DNA from: Apoda limacodes
Taxonomy: Eukaryota > Arthropoda > Insecta > Lepidoptera > Limacodidae
Reading direction: 5' to 3'
NCBI GenBank assembly: GCA_946406115.1
Contig: OX291548.1
Location: 13,628,373-13,692,372, forward strand
Length of the DNA: 64,000 nt
Both the position numbers and the translations under genes were made by a program. Shown here piece by piece: positions 22,425-34,114 of the stretch (positions are counted from its first letter, which is position 1; each line of letters starts with the position of its first letter). The notes beneath the pieces are model-generated. The model saw only the letters and a program-made list of their open reading frames with translations. It did not search any database and was not told where the DNA came from.

Positions 22425-23390
22425 CTGTTAGGGATGGCGGTATTGGCATTCGTACAGTCTCCAGTTTAGCACTTGCAACTTTCCTGTCGTCTGCCCATGG
22501 AGCTCTTTCTCTCATTAGTCGTATTTTAAACAAACCGCATTTATGAAGTGGCAAACCTTGATGAGGCGAGAATGGCTTGGAGTAATAATTGCCAGGTATT
22601 CTTGTTCCTACAACTACGCGCCCGTTTGTTGGCAGTCTCTGAAAAAGAGTGGGGACACTGGTTGCATGCTCTACCATCCTGTAACTTGAACACCCTTCTA
22701 GATGATAATTCTTTAAGTATTGCAGTTTGTTTAAGACTTGGTATAAAAATATGTCAGATCCATACCTGCCCATGTGGACAGTTAGTAGATGAACTAGGTC
22801 ACCATGGGCTCTCTTGCTTAAAGAGTGAAGGTCGATTTTATCGTCACGGTACCATAAACGATCTTATTCGCAGGTCTCTTGCCACCGCCCCTATACCATC
22901 AATTATAGAACCATGTGGTATGTTTAGAGATGATGACAAGAAACCTGATGGTGCAACCCTGGCACCGTAGAGCCTCGGCCGCACTTTGGTATGGGATGCT
23001 ACTTTTTCAGACACTTTAGCACCTTCTTACGTTCAAAGTGCGTCGGTCAAAGCTGGTGCCGTGGCTGAAATCGAACAATTACGCAAGCGCCGAAGATATT
23101 CAGACCTTATTAATAATAATTATCATCTTGTAGCGTTTGCTGTAGAGTATTTGGGCCCATGGTCTTCTGATACCAAAACCTTTCTTAAGGATTTATCTAA
23201 AAGGCTCGTGCTGAGTTCTGGTGACTTTAGGGCTGGTTTTTACCTTGCTCAAAGGCTTAGCATAGCAATCCAGCGAGGTAATGCCGCCAGTATTATGGCC
23301 ACCATGCTACAGGGCGGTACACTGGAGGAGATATTCTTTTTATAAAATAATTTTAGTTGTATTTTAATTTTAGTTTTTATTGTATATCTA

Positions 23391-23688
23391 ATACTGAAAT
23401 ACTTATATAAGAATCATATACTTTTAATACAAAATTCAGAAAAGACTTTAGTTTCGTTTTTTTTTAATAATTTATTGACTAAATTTCATTTTTTGCTTGG
23501 TAAAACCACTACAATCTTTCTCCTTCCGATATATAGCATTAGTCTTTTTTTGCAATACCAGTCTAGCTGTTAGCATTTGCTTCTATGAAAGTTACCGCCC
23601 CCTGCCGCCGCCGCCGTCGATAGCAGAGTCAGTATTGTGACGAAATTTGAAATGAGTTATTTTTTTACGAACATGGAGTAGTGAGGAA
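23391..23688. other. No gene; short CCG microsatellite
   Basis: 'ctgccgccgccgccgtcg' lies near 23606. Nothing else recognised. Confidence 0.4.
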
Positions 23689-23689
23689 A

Positions 23690-23922
23690 TATTTCAATTT
23701 AACCGGAACCGCTGTACCGTTTTAGATGAAATTTGGTATGGAGAAAGCCTATTTTTAATCCCGGAAAATTCAACAGTTACCGCGGAAGTAACTATAAACG
23801 AATTCCACGAATGAACCATAGCTGCACAAACTTCTTTAGTATAATCTATGAGTTGCCGTAAGGATTCTATGCCGATAACTAAATTTAAGGCGGGCGGAGC
23901 CGCGGACAAAAGCTAGTAAAAA
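23690..23922 (-). repeat. Family C repeat copy
   Basis: On the minus strand it begins 'actagcttttgtccgcggct' and continues 'ccgcccgccttaaatttag', then 'tagttacttccgcggtaact'. It ends near 'caaatttcatctaaaac'. Head-to-tail order matches the plus-strand copies. Confidence 0.7.
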
Positions 23923-23924
23923 TT

Positions 23925-25015
23925 AAAAGCGCTGTACAAGTAAATTGAAGCAGCCGCGATTGCCCCATGATTGCCCCCACGTCCATCTTCACGGCCAACG
24001 AAATGCAAAATGAAACTCGACATCACGTGAAGACCGTCACCAAAATCACAACGGGCTCGGCCAACAGCTTTAAGCATGTCATGCTCCAAAATGCTTAGCG
24101 CTCTTAAGAAAGTTTTTCCATTCTTTAAGTATCAGTTATCCTAACGCTACATTATAAATTACAAGTTCCACATACTAATTATACAAATCTTACTTACTTT
24201 GTTTAGTTTAGAACTTTATACACTGCTTCTGCTGTTTCGTGTCTGTAGTATTTGCCTACAAAGTTACGACTTTGCGCTTTGTGTATTAGCATAGTAAGCG
24301 TAAAATTTCACAGTTGACGTTGCAAAACTAGTAGCTTACTTTGTTAGCTATACCGTTTAGAGTATCTCTTGTTAAAGTTTAATTTTATGATTAGATTAGC
24401 AGCTGATACCCTATAAATATTTAAGTAAAGCGCAAGGAAATTTAATTTTAATTTTGTCTGTTTTGTTGTATTGTCTGCATCTTAATCATAATATGTTAAT
24501 AAAAACGGCCTACCACCATTTAGGTACGTAATTTACAAACAAAAACAAGTAAGAACCTACGCCGTTAGCGAAATTTAGGGTGGGCGAAGCCGCGTGCAGA
24601 AACTACTTATTCATAATATTTTAATGTTAATTTCCTGTTATTTTACATTTTTCATAAACTTTTATACAAGTATTCATCTAAGTACCTTTGTACGAAATTT
24701 TTACTTATCCGACTACATTTTTAATCGTCATCGTGCACGTCTTACTTTATTTTGTGTGTGTAATTAATTAGACTAATTGGTGTTGTAACAATATGGGAAA
24801 AAGTTAACATTACGACGCATAAGCTCTCATAAGAGAGATGATCAAAAAGCATAAAAAGGAAAAATCAATAATTCGTTGCAAGCGCCGTCACCGCAGTTAT
24901 AGTCTTCAAGATCGAGTGATCAGGAATATGTAGACAATGACGACCAGATGTATACGGACGAAAATAATTGCAAGAGGATTCGCGAAATGGAGATACCCAT
25001 ATCTAACTAATCCTA
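23925..25015. other. No gene; small family C fragment
   Basis: At 24560-24602 an inverted stub ('aaatttagggtgggcgaagc') of family C is visible. The rest is AT-rich without features. Confidence 0.45.
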
Positions 25016-25019
25016 TACT

Positions 25020-25240
25020 CTTCTTACGCTGACTCTCCTTTAGGTTCGAGGCTCACCCTGTACGAAGGGTCGACCCCAAGAGCGACCCAACCCCAAGCCG
25101 AGGCTCCCTCCGTGGGGAGCCCTTGAGCGTTGAGCGCTATATGGGCTGGGACTACTTCAGAGTCTCGCCCCAAAAGCCCGGTGGAGCAGTAATGGCTGAG
25201 TGAGTCAGAAAAAAAACTAGAGTACATAACGCCTGGCCGT
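25020..25240 (-). repeat. GC-rich dispersed block (family E)
   Basis: The minus strand reads 'cagccattactgctccaccg', then 'ggcgagactctgaag', then 'gggctccccacggagggagc'. This closely follows 57430-57640 on the plus strand. It is coding-like in composition, but the 67-residue frame has no known motif. A LINE 5' region is one possibility. Confidence 0.6.
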
Positions 25241-25244
25241 GACC

Positions 25245-25730
25245 TACTTACCGAGTAGTTTCAAAATGTTGTGAATGCAATTGATCCATACCTTTGTGCA
25301 TTGTGTATAGTCTGAAAAGCTATACCGTCCTACAATTCATACTCTAGTTCAATCGGTGAGGAACCACAACTAAACATATACTAAAAAAAATTAACTTTTG
25401 AGAAAATAAATAGTTCCAGAAGTAACTGGGTTAATTAGTTTATAATACAATAATAATTGTAAATTTGTTAAAGTATTTAGGGATATTATTGTTACTTACT
25501 TTTATATATATAGTCAATAAAAATTGAATTACAAATATTTATTTAGTTTGTACAGTACTAATATTAAGGAAATTGATTTGACATGGTTATGGGTATTAAT
25601 ATCTATAATCCTAATTTAGAAATTACCTTCATGAACAAGTTCTACATCATTAGTGGTTAATTTTCATCACACTTATTCGTAATACGTAATCATCACGTGC
25701 AGGCAAAATTGGTGCCAATACCTTAAGAGG
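25245..25730. other. AT-rich stretch, nothing recognised
   Basis: No supported feature. Confidence 0.4.
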
Positions 25731-25734
25731 ATAC

Positions 25735-25928
25735 ACTTCGCGGCACCTCGCAGCGGGCTTCATACAAACGAATTTCTCATTTATTTTTGACATTTGTTAA
25801 TCAAACACCACGAAATTTTGTAGACATGTTCTAGTAATAAATATCTAGGTCTACAGTGTGCCAGTTTTCTATCAAATTTCATAGTCTAAAAGTTATACAG
25901 GATTCTAGTTTTTCATACAAATGGTTTT
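25735..25928 (+). repeat. Family A repeat copy
   Basis: 'cgcggcacctcgcagcgggc' through 'ccagttttctatcaaatttc' to 'gattctagtttttcatac'. Closely parallels 36235-36425. Confidence 0.7.
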
Positions 25929-26094
25929 AAAACGATTTTAAAATTAGTACTCTTTTTATATTTTATTTAATAAAGAACTTTTTTCTTTGTAAATTATATT
26001 TTCTCGAAGCAAAGCATGGGTTTATAGAGCCCACGGGTGGTAATGACATTCCTATTCTATTAAGTATGTCTAAAAGCTGTGCTGTTTTAAAAAG

Positions 26095-26345
26095 AAAAAA
26101 AATGTATGTTTAAGTACGTTATAACTTCAGCCAGAATGGCGTTGTATTATCTACTTCTATTCCCACCATTTCAAATGTGTTTGGGTGAGTTTATTTATTT
26201 GTTTACCTAATATTTTTATTTATCTACTCGTAAATGTTATGTAAAACATTGTGTGTAACACGGACAGTAAGGAAATTACAATCTCGAGTTACTAAAGCCT
26301 TTGGCCTTAGGCTTCTTAATATCCTCACGTTAGTAATTATCTTCT
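26095..26345 (+). repeat. Short copy of an unclassified element (family F)
   Basis: Starts 'ataacttcagccagaatgg', passes 'acttctattcccaccatttc', and ends with 'ggaaattacaatctcgag', 'aaagcctttggccttaggct' and 'gttagtaattat'. Related copies are at 31910-32590 (long) and 33755-34010 (short). 'aagcct...aggctt' forms a small hairpin near the right end. Confidence 0.65.
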
Positions 26346-26349
26346 TACC

Positions 26350-28020
26350 ACCCTTAATACACAATGTACTAATAATTACACAGATGTAAAGAATAATATT
26401 TCTAATTCGAATGAAGACCAACAGTGTTGAAGACAATCAACTACAGTCTGTACTCTGTATTATTTTTTCAAGTATCCCAAAACTATTTAGCCTGTGTATG
26501 TATCTAATTAACCCCGATTTCCGAAACTTACCACGTAATTAACGTCACATGAAATTTACTAATTAACTCTAATTAAATTATCCACAAGTTTGTACGTAGA
26601 GTATACAGTCCCGGGATCTCGAATCCTTTGGTTTTTAACACTTTTCCAGCCCTGGAAAGTACTGGACTATCATAAGACAATACTGTGATATTTTTGACTC
26701 ATAACTTTATTAATTTAATTTTACCTACATACGTAGTTTGATTTTTAGGATTTATGAAAAAAAATTATAAAGAAATAATGTATGGAATTTAAAATACATG
26801 TACTAGTTTAACATTTTAAAACAAATGTGAATATCTAAAAAAAACATAAGGATAGTTTTATGTTTCTTTCAATCAAATATTGAAAAGAGCTTTCTACGAA
26901 CGGTAAATAACAAATAGACCTTCAGGGATACCCAAGTCCCTATAGATTTTATTTTACTGCTGTTATTTTAACAAGCTGTTGCTTTTAACCCGGTTTCTGT
27001 TACTTTTAATCAGCCAACCAACTACTTTTTGATACGGTCCTCCATACGATCAAAAACAATATACGGATAATACCAGGATCCCGGGATAGTTTGTGTTAAA
27101 TCCCGACATTCTGGGATTAAATATTTCAAATGAAGATCGACTTCTCTAGCTATAAAGCATTAACAGTCTGGTAATGCGATATGGCAGCGCCTTTTTCCGT
27201 GCTGAAACACATTACCATGAACATAAAAATAAAATTCGTCAAGTACTTACTAGCTTGAGTGAAGCGGCGAGGGTTTCGTATAGCTATAGGTACCAATAAC
27301 GATTTTTTTTCTATTGTTTATCATTATTTTTTATATCTAACTTCATCAGGTATGAATAGTTTTTCTTATTAAGTGTCACACGAGCTAAAAATTTCACACA
27401 ATTCCTTAGAACACATCCCATTAAACACACAACAATATAGTAAAGCATTGAGACGCATACATTTAATCTTCTTTAATTACGAACTTGATAGACGTTCATT
27501 CCAAAGACAACTGTCGCAGACCTCAACCTATATTTTAAGAACTTATAGTTATGGATATTAGGTGCACCGAAGGTATGAGATAAATATGATTCAGATTCAC
27601 CTTAAATTAGAACCGTAACAAATTATTAATAAAAATCGGTCTACGTACCCAGTACCTATATACCTACTGGTTAAGTGAACATTCACCAAAGGACAGACTT
27701 TTTATTTTCTGCGTTTTAATTGAAGTAGTTAAAACTTCTTGTTGTATAAGTATTTATAATGTTACATTATTATTCATGGAAATTTCGATCCGAGAGTGTA
27801 TTTTACTAACTGCAGACTTTATTAACTTAGTTTGCATAATGAAATTAAGTAAAGTTGCGACGTTGTGAAACAAAATCAAGTTCGTTGCAACCAGAGCTCC
27901 GAATGATTCATTCAGTGAAGTTATACACTCAAAGTACTGATGAAACTTTGATGAGTTAGTTAATTCTTAAGTTAAAAACCGTAACTCTTATAGGGTTTGA
28001 TTCTGATTTTACGAGTTTCA
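26350..28020. other. No gene; possible inverted-repeat element at about 26606-27090
   Basis: 'cagtcccgggatctcg' (26607) and 'ggatcccgggatagt' (near 27077) are inverted 'tcccgggatc' words about 480 bp apart and could bound a MITE. The rest is AT-rich DNA without coding evidence. Confidence 0.35.
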
Positions 28021-28024
28021 TTAT

Positions 28025-28050
28025 AAATAATAAATAAATAAATAAATTTT
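28025..28050 (+). repeat. TAAA microsatellite
   Basis: 'taaataaataaataaat' directly beside the SINE at 28054, as expected where a SINE tail expands. Confidence 0.7.
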
Positions 28051-28053
28051 TTT

Positions 28054-28282
28054 GGACAATACAAACAGCGCCGTCTAGCTCAAAGTAAGCAAAGCTTGTG
28101 TTATGGGTACCAGACAACGGATATAAATACATAAATATTACTTTTTTTTTTGTAAATACATACATATTATACATAAGTACACCCAGACTCAAGACAAACA
28201 CAAATTGGTTCGTCCAGTGCGGGAATCAATGCCACACACTCTGCATGGCAGTCCGTCACACTACCAACTAGGCTGCGAGTTT
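28054..28282 (-). mobile_element. tRNA-derived SINE (family G)
   Basis: On the minus strand the head reads 'ctcgcagcctagttggtagt' (A box), then a mutated B box near 28225, then 'tttgtgtttgtcttgagtct' and 'acaagctttgcttactttga'. It ends at 'agacggcgctgtttg'. The plus-strand copy at 35150-35370 has the same order with both boxes better preserved. Confidence 0.8.
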
Positions 28283-28389
28283 GTATACCTACTTTAATTA
28301 GGAATTGTGACCTATGTGCAGAAGGTACATACAAAACCGCTGCGTTGCAACTATTAAGGCAAACGGTTTCTAAAATAAAAAATTATATG

Positions 28390-28560
28390 ACAACTAGCTT
28401 TTGTACGCGGTTGCGCCCGCGCTAACTCGATTGAAGGCGTAGGATTTCTACTGCAAGTCCTTAATTTTGACAAGAAAGCTCCTACAGCAAGCTATAGCTA
28501 TAGTTCGTTCATGTGGGATTTGGTTATAGTTATTCCCGTGGGAACTTTTGATTTTCCTGT
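28390..28560 (+). repeat. Family C repeat copy, 3'-truncated
   Basis: 'actagcttttgtacgcggtt' through 'caagctatagctatagttcg' to 'gttattcccgtgggaacttt', where it is joined directly to a family D element at 28564. Confidence 0.7.
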
Positions 28561-28563
28561 TTC

Positions 28564-28785
28564 AGGGTTCCGTACCCGACTGTCCCAACGGAGCCCTATT
28601 ACTAAGCCTACGCTGTCTGTCTGTCCGTCTGTCCGACCATTAAAAGGTTCTATCTTTTAAGCCGAATTCGGTAGAAGCCTTAATTTTGCACAGAATATGT
28701 GAAAAAAAGTTAAAATTTAGGGGTCCCCATACAACAAACACATTTTCGTTGTATTTGCTCTATGGTAAAAACAATATTACATACA
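28564..28785 (+). repeat. 'agggttccgta' element (family D)
   Basis: 'agggttccgtacccgactgt', 'gagccctattactaagcct', a 'ctgtctgtctgtccgtctgt' run and 'aggggtccccatacaac'. Non-coding. Confidence 0.75.
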
Positions 28786-29104
28786 AACTTCAAACTTGCA
28801 ATACAAAATAGTGTGAACTCTAAAGTTTAATAAAAAATAATAAAAATCGGCCAAGTGTGAGGCGTTACACTTTTAAATTACCGGTACAATGCCATTAAGC
28901 AATAGTATTAAGAGGAACAGTAACACATTTGTTTGGAGAGTCACATTTTCGTTATTTTTTGTTCTATCGTAAAAACAGTAATCGAATCAAATCAAAATCG
29001 AATAAACAATATTAATTTTTGTTTGTGTTCGTAAATTACATAACATACCAAGGACGTAATAGAAACATACACATTGTTTCTTGTCTTTGTAAGTAGGCGC
29101 CTAA

Positions 29105-29400
29105 GAGTACCTTTTTGTCCGCGGTGCTTCGTAGTGTGTTTCATACAAACAAATGCGTTTCTTATTTATAGACTATTATCACACTATGAAAATTTGAAGA
29201 CATATTCTAGGAATATAAATCTAGATCTGCACTGTGCCAGTTTTCTATTAATTTTAAAGGATTAATTCATACAAAGGGTTATAAAATAAAGTTTCACGTT
29301 TATAAAGTTATATTTCAGAATTTGGTAAACCACAACAATAAAAAATTAAGGTTAGATCATGTCTACAAAATTTCATAGTGTTTGATATGTAAATGTCAAC
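29105..29400 (+). repeat. Family A repeat copy with an adjoining fragment
   Basis: 'tccgcggtgcttcgtagtg' to 'gtgccagttttctattaat' (29112-29262). A second, inverted family A piece ('gtctacaaaatttcatagtg') sits at about 29358-29378. Confidence 0.6.
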
Positions 29401-29547
29401 AATAAGTACGAACATACGAGTGATCCCTTGAAAACAATTAAATGAAATAAAAATATAACGTATCTTGTAGACAGAGTACCTAAGTACATGTTTTAAAAAA
29501 ATCTTTCCTTTATTATCCCAAACTGGCATCCATACTAGTCCATACTT

Positions 29548-29792
29548 ATATAAATATGGATATATATTCGAAAGTAACTTTGTCTGTCTGTCTGTTACCT
29601 CTTCACGCTTAAACCGCTGACCGATGAAGATGAAATTGGGCATAGAGATAGTTTGAACCCCGAGAAAGGACATAGGCTACTTGAAAACGTCAAGTGTGAG
29701 TCGGTGTTTTTCCTATAATTGAGAAGTTGCCGTTGAAATCCTACTCCGATAACCGAATTTAGGGCGGCTGAAACCGCGGGCAAAAGCTAGTA
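29548..29792 (-). repeat. Family C repeat copy
   Basis: On the minus strand it runs from 'actagcttttgcccgcggtt' through 'aattcggttatcggagtagg' and 'tatgtcctttctcggggttc' to 'aacagacagacagacaaagt'. Confidence 0.75.
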
Positions 29793-29794
29793 AG

Positions 29795-31905
29795 TCATAT
29801 TTTTACCAAAATTGAGACCTACGATTCTTGAAAGTTACTTAAGAGTATTAATATCATACTTAACGTTTATAGTAAAATTCTTTTTTTACTTCTAAAAGTT
29901 GTTTTCGCTATAGCACTCTTCTAGCCATCTTATAAGTCTTCAAGCACTTTTACCTTTTTGTATCGTTGAGGAAGAAGGCGTTTATGTGCCTACCTGAACA
30001 ATGTTATGCATAATCCAGGGACATATTAAGGTTTAGCGTGCCCTAAATTTTATCTTAAGGATTGTATTAATACTTTCATGCGTCTTTTCTCTTATGATGA
30101 TATGACCAATAAATGTGCCTTATGTATGTTATGTACTCAAGTATTATATTTATGTATTGTAGATTTCTATAATTTGTTCTTCATTTCATCTATTCAAAAA
30201 AAGAACGTTTATTTGTTCGTCACTAAGCGGGATTGCTCCCGGAAGCGGAAGTGCGTCTTATCTGCAAGAAGCTCTGAAAAGCTAAGAGGCGTTAAAAATT
30301 GCGTAAGAAAATACCTATAGAAACATAAGTTTTAAATATTTTTATTATTATATTTTGTTTCAGGTAAGAAATATCAACTTGGCAGTGCAACCTACTTACT
30401 GCGTATGTATATACTATACACTCGTATCTACAGAGATACTAGTCGTCTGTTTTGCTGCAACTTACATTTCCTCCTAATTAGATTAGTAAAACCCCGAAAT
30501 TGTATATAAGTACTTGCTTCTTTTATAATATTCTTACATTACATTACATTATTAATGTTACAGTAATAAGTCTATAATCCTATTTCAGGGTCTTAGTGAT
30601 AAAAAAAGAAACCTTAGAATAGTTACTACTATAGATTATATAGTCTGTGGAATATTAAGTGAAAATTACTTAAATAAAATGTATTGTTTAATTAGAGGAT
30701 TTTTTTATTACAAGAAAAAACTTTATATTAAATAATATTTTGAGTTGCAAAATACAAGCTATGCTCGCGACTTTGTTCGTTTAATCCTACATTTATCTTC
30801 ACACGTATGCATTCAGTAAAACCTAAGTGCATTAACTATAATTTCTCTTATAAACTATATAGATTCGTACCAACTTTTTTTGTTTAAAACATGTTTTGTT
30901 GAAATTATTTTCAAACCTTTATCGTAATCGTCATTTTTTAAGTTTTTCGAAACACTATTTTAAAAGTTACAGAGGGAGGAGTAAACAAGGGGGAGACCTA
31001 TTTGTTTAGTGCCTGCTTCGCATTCTGAGGGGCTGAGGTTGGCCCCGCGGCGAACCGCCAGACTGTATATTGCCACAATCACAAGTTGCTCTGAGCTCGT
31101 ATTTAGTTTACTTTATAAATAAAAAAACAAAATACTTATCAAAACAGAACATTTCTGAGTTTAAATACATTTGCTATAACAGATCAAAGCTACAGAAATA
31201 TGACTCTACTCGTATATATGAGTCTACTCGTGTTTCAGCGACTTTATTCAGCTGGGTGTCAACTTTCATAACATTTTGCAAAAAAACATTCATCAAACTT
31301 TCAGTGCAAGACCACAATCAACTTCTAGTACTAAAACATTAGGCGGACCGTAAGCTTGTTTACCAATTTTCCATATTTTGTTCGTCTGCTTCTAGCTAAT
31401 GAGTAATGCAAAAAATGTTTTTGTAATGCGTCGATAATACCATACTGTTAGAAATACGAATATACTTACGCAGTTTATATATGGCAACATTCTTATTTAA
31501 GGATTGGGCTAGGAAAAATCAATTTAAGTTAATTTGTTCTGAGTCAAAAATTATAAATTGTTGTTGTACCAATTCTGACTTATTTTACTTTCAATCTATC
31601 TCCTGCAAATGGATGTGTGGAATTGCACCAGTAAGTTGTATCATCTTCAAAAATACAAATATAACAATTAACAATTAATGTTAAACACTTTTTTGCTTAT
31701 CAATAACTAATTTGCAAAGAATTTTGAATATCTCCGCCCGGAAATGCGGTTATCGGTATAGGATTCTTACGACAACTCTTTGATTAAAGTATGAATTTCT
31801 GATGATGATAGAATTTCATTCTGTAGAGGTCTAAGGTTGATGGTGAAAATTGTTTAATTAAAATTTATTGTTAGCAGATGTTTTTTTAAAAATACTAAAT
31901 ATTAA
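29795..31905. other. No gene supported
   Basis: AT-rich DNA with an 'acattacattacatta' microsatellite near 30535 and a GC-rich patch near 31015-31060 of unknown origin. A family C stub ('tccgcccggaaatgcggtta') lies near 31731. Short frames have no motif. Confidence 0.4.
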
Positions 31906-31909
31906 TTTA

Positions 31910-32590
31910 GAGAAGGTATTATACTAAAGGTATTTATACACTTCTGTTCCCACCATTTTTATTTTGGTGAGTTTCTTTATTTACAACTTACTAAAGAAAT
32001 AAAAAATGACTTCGTCATCAGATGAGTTTAATATAAATGAGACACCGCCAGATATTGTTAATGGGGCCTAAGAAATAAATTTAGACCTGGTATGTTACCA
32101 AGGCAGACTAAAGACAGGTAGGTACTAAACCGCATACGCGTTTTATTACCTGGAGAAACAAGAGGAAAATGAGTTCGTTTTCAGAGAATGTTTACTTTGA
32201 GGCAATTGCCTAAAAATCAAACCAAATCCAATATTTCCATCAATATTGAACAGTATATAAGCATTTTTGAAAAGGAAGTCAGATGGGTATGTGAGTAAAA
32301 AAGCCAAGGTGCTTATGGGCGAAAATGTAGAAAAAAATATTAATGGAGCTCCTGACGAAAAATTTTACACGCTTGGGTAACTTGAATTTTTTTTAATGTG
32401 TTTTTAAAAATTGTGACGTTAATGTTTTAAGTGTGTAAGTTTTTTCGCCGTATACTTTGATTAATTTACTGGCAAATGTGATACCTTACTAAATGTGTAA
32501 CCAGGGCGGTACGGAAATTACAAACTCGAGTCATTAAAGCCTTCGGCCTTAGGCTTCTAAATAGCCTCTCGTTAGTAATTTTCTCCTTTG
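31910..32590 (+). repeat. Long copy of family F with a degenerate coding start
   Basis: The ends resemble the short copies: 'cttctgttcccaccattt' at the left and 'ggtacggaaattacaaactc' ... 'gccttcggccttaggcttct' ... 'ttagtaattttctcc' at the right. About 430 bp lie between that the short copies lack. They include ATG at 32007 and a frame MTSSSDEFNINETPPDIVNG ending in TAA. Further downstream come degenerate codon-like stretches. This may be a remnant of a coding relative of the short, MITE-like copies. The protein is not recognised. Confidence 0.5.
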
Positions 32591-32599
32591 TAATATAGT

Positions 32600-32870
32600 G
32601 TAACCCCCATAACAAAATAATGTTCGATAACAGCTTGCATGCGGGAACGCATTAACTCAATTAGGATTTTGCACAGATTAGAAACACGAATACTGTCCCA
32701 TTTTTTTATACATTAAGCCTCTAATGCTTTTAAAGCCCGCTCATTCTGATTATCAATGGCACCCAATAAATGTGATCTAGAAGGCCAAGAAATAACATTA
32801 ATGTTATTGTGCTGGCAAAACCACACTTGCACAAACGTTATTAACGGCAATTCTTCCTTTGTAAAAAGTT
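32600..32870 (-). pseudogene. Tc1/mariner-like transposase C-terminal remnant
   Basis: On the minus strand, allowing for decay, the frame reads VWFCQHNNINVISWPSRS, then LGAIDNQNERALKALEA, a stop, KKWDSIRVSNLCKILIELM, and finally RSRMQAVIEHYF and VMGVTLYY. Tc1-like transposases end this way: 'WF...NI.V..WP..SPDLNPIE', a W-rich segment, then 'SMPRR...VI...G..T.Y'. The catalytic 'DLNPIE' region has decayed. The upstream part is cut off by the MITE at 32896, and sequence beyond it (to about 33700) may be the continuation. It is inactive. Confidence 0.5.
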
Positions 32871-32895
32871 TATAGGTAAGTGCTGGTGCTGGTAT

Positions 32896-33581
32896 TAGGG
32901 AATGCAGTCTCGATCTCGCGAGATCCCGATCATCTGAGATCTCGCCTCATTTTTCGAGATCAATCTCGAAGCATAAAATGACGTGATCTCGACCGAGATT
33001 GACGAGATCGAGCGGCAGTAGTCAGCGACGCATGACTGACTAGCGAAGGAAAGTGTCGGACTGCATACGCAAACTATCCCGAGTATTCACGATTTTGGGC
33101 GAGCGGAATAGAAAATAATACGCTGATATCAATTAGCGTGTAATCTGAGAGGGCCTCTTGAGCCGCTGGCTACATAGCGACTGACATAAGATGCCGTTTA
33201 TCCGACAGCACTCTAAGCACTATTTGTTTTTTCAGTAATCACACCTAGTTTAGAAGTGGTTTTGAAAATAGCAATTTTTGTAAATTTTGTTTTTACTATC
33301 TATTGTCTTTGTTGAATAAGTACTTTCTTAATAAGATTTTACGGGTCTGAATTTTTTTGTTCATTAACAAAGCATAAGTAAAAATTATAAAAATAAACGA
33401 TTTTTTTTCAATAAATTCATTTTGTATCTCACTAGCATCATAGTCACAACTACTAAGCAGTTTCAGTTATCTAATAAAAACAATACTTTTCGAAATCCAT
33501 TCGAGATCTCGAAAATGCCGAGATCTCGCAGAGATCGAATTTCTGATCCCTCGAAATCTCGTCTCGAGATTGCATTCCCTA
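32896..33581. mobile_element. 686-bp hAT-like MITE with imperfect 8-bp target duplication
   Basis: The left end is TAGGGAATGCAGTCTCGA and the right end, on the other strand, is TAGGGAATGCAATCTCGA: 17 of 18 positions match. The flanks are gctggtat (32888-32895) and gctggtac (33582-33589), 7 of 8 identical, the hAT duplication length. The subterminal DNA is packed with 'cgagatctcg'-type palindromes on both sides. No transposase is present, so it would need a partner in trans. Confidence 0.75.
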
Positions 33582-33754
33582 GCTGGTACACTATATCGAT
33601 AGATATACACGGAAAGATGCCGTCAAGTCTCGCCTCATAGCATTTTGATTCAGAATTGTCCATACACTTTTGCAGCTCATCATACATATTTGTTTTTGTC
33701 GAGATAATGGCTTAAAGCCGTATTAGGGCAAAAACTGTCTGTTTAAATTATATA

Positions 33755-34012
33755 GCAATAATTACAAGTTGTAACTTCAGCCAAAACTTTTCAATTCATA
33801 AATGTGTTGTTTTCTCTACTTCTATTACCGCCATTTTAATTGTGTTTCGGTGAGTTTAATTTATAATCCACTTTATATTTTTATTTATTTACTCGCAAAT
33901 TTGATGATTTTTCATCATTGTAAGTAACACGGGTGGTACGGAAATTAAAAACTAGAGCCATTAAACTTCGGCCTTAGGCTTTAGTTGGTAATTTTCTCTT
34001 TATCGTCCTTAA
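33755..34012 (+). repeat. Short copy of family F
   Basis: 'gtaacttcagccaaaactt', 'ctacttctattaccgccatt' and 'ggtacggaaattaaaaact', ending 'gttggtaattttctc'. Same layout as 26095-26345. Confidence 0.65.
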
Positions 34013-34114
34013 GGTGATGGCATACCCCAACGAGTTGAGTTTGCCAAATTTAAAATAATTTTATTACAGTCCTGAGTACACTTTTTGGCGTGAAAAACCA
34101 TATATGTTATAGTT

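Larger units (their letters stand above)
20059..23390 (+). pseudogene. R2-like non-LTR retrotransposon, copy B, broken by two insertions
   Basis: This is the longer of two copies. In order it shows an N-terminal RT approach (LRRSVLKAVENKLSDRN), SAGGLDGISPQHLKDL, ALKKKDGGIRSIAVG, LGFGVKGGCEGALHAAR, KIDVKKAFNSVDRG (motif A) and GDPLG. The catalytic motif reads YLDNG (21140-21151), an Asp-to-Asn change. After the thumb come [17 protein letters not shown] and a CPCG...HHGLSC knuckle (22767-22817). The PD...D core follows, with PD at 22944-22949 and Asp at 22995-22997; a stop (TAG 22968-22970) lies between. The C-terminus ends at 23345 after [10 protein letters not shown]. The spacing of PD to D equals that in copy A. 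Knuckle plus PD...D after the RT is the R2-group arrangement. The exact clade is uncertain, no target gene is evident, and the copy is inactive. Confidence 0.75.

Noticed and set aside
31910..32590. Family F as a Helitron
   Set aside because: The short 'aagcct...aggctt' hairpin near the right end is suggestive, but the three copies do not share a CTRR terminus or a TC start, and no Rep/helicase motif is seen.
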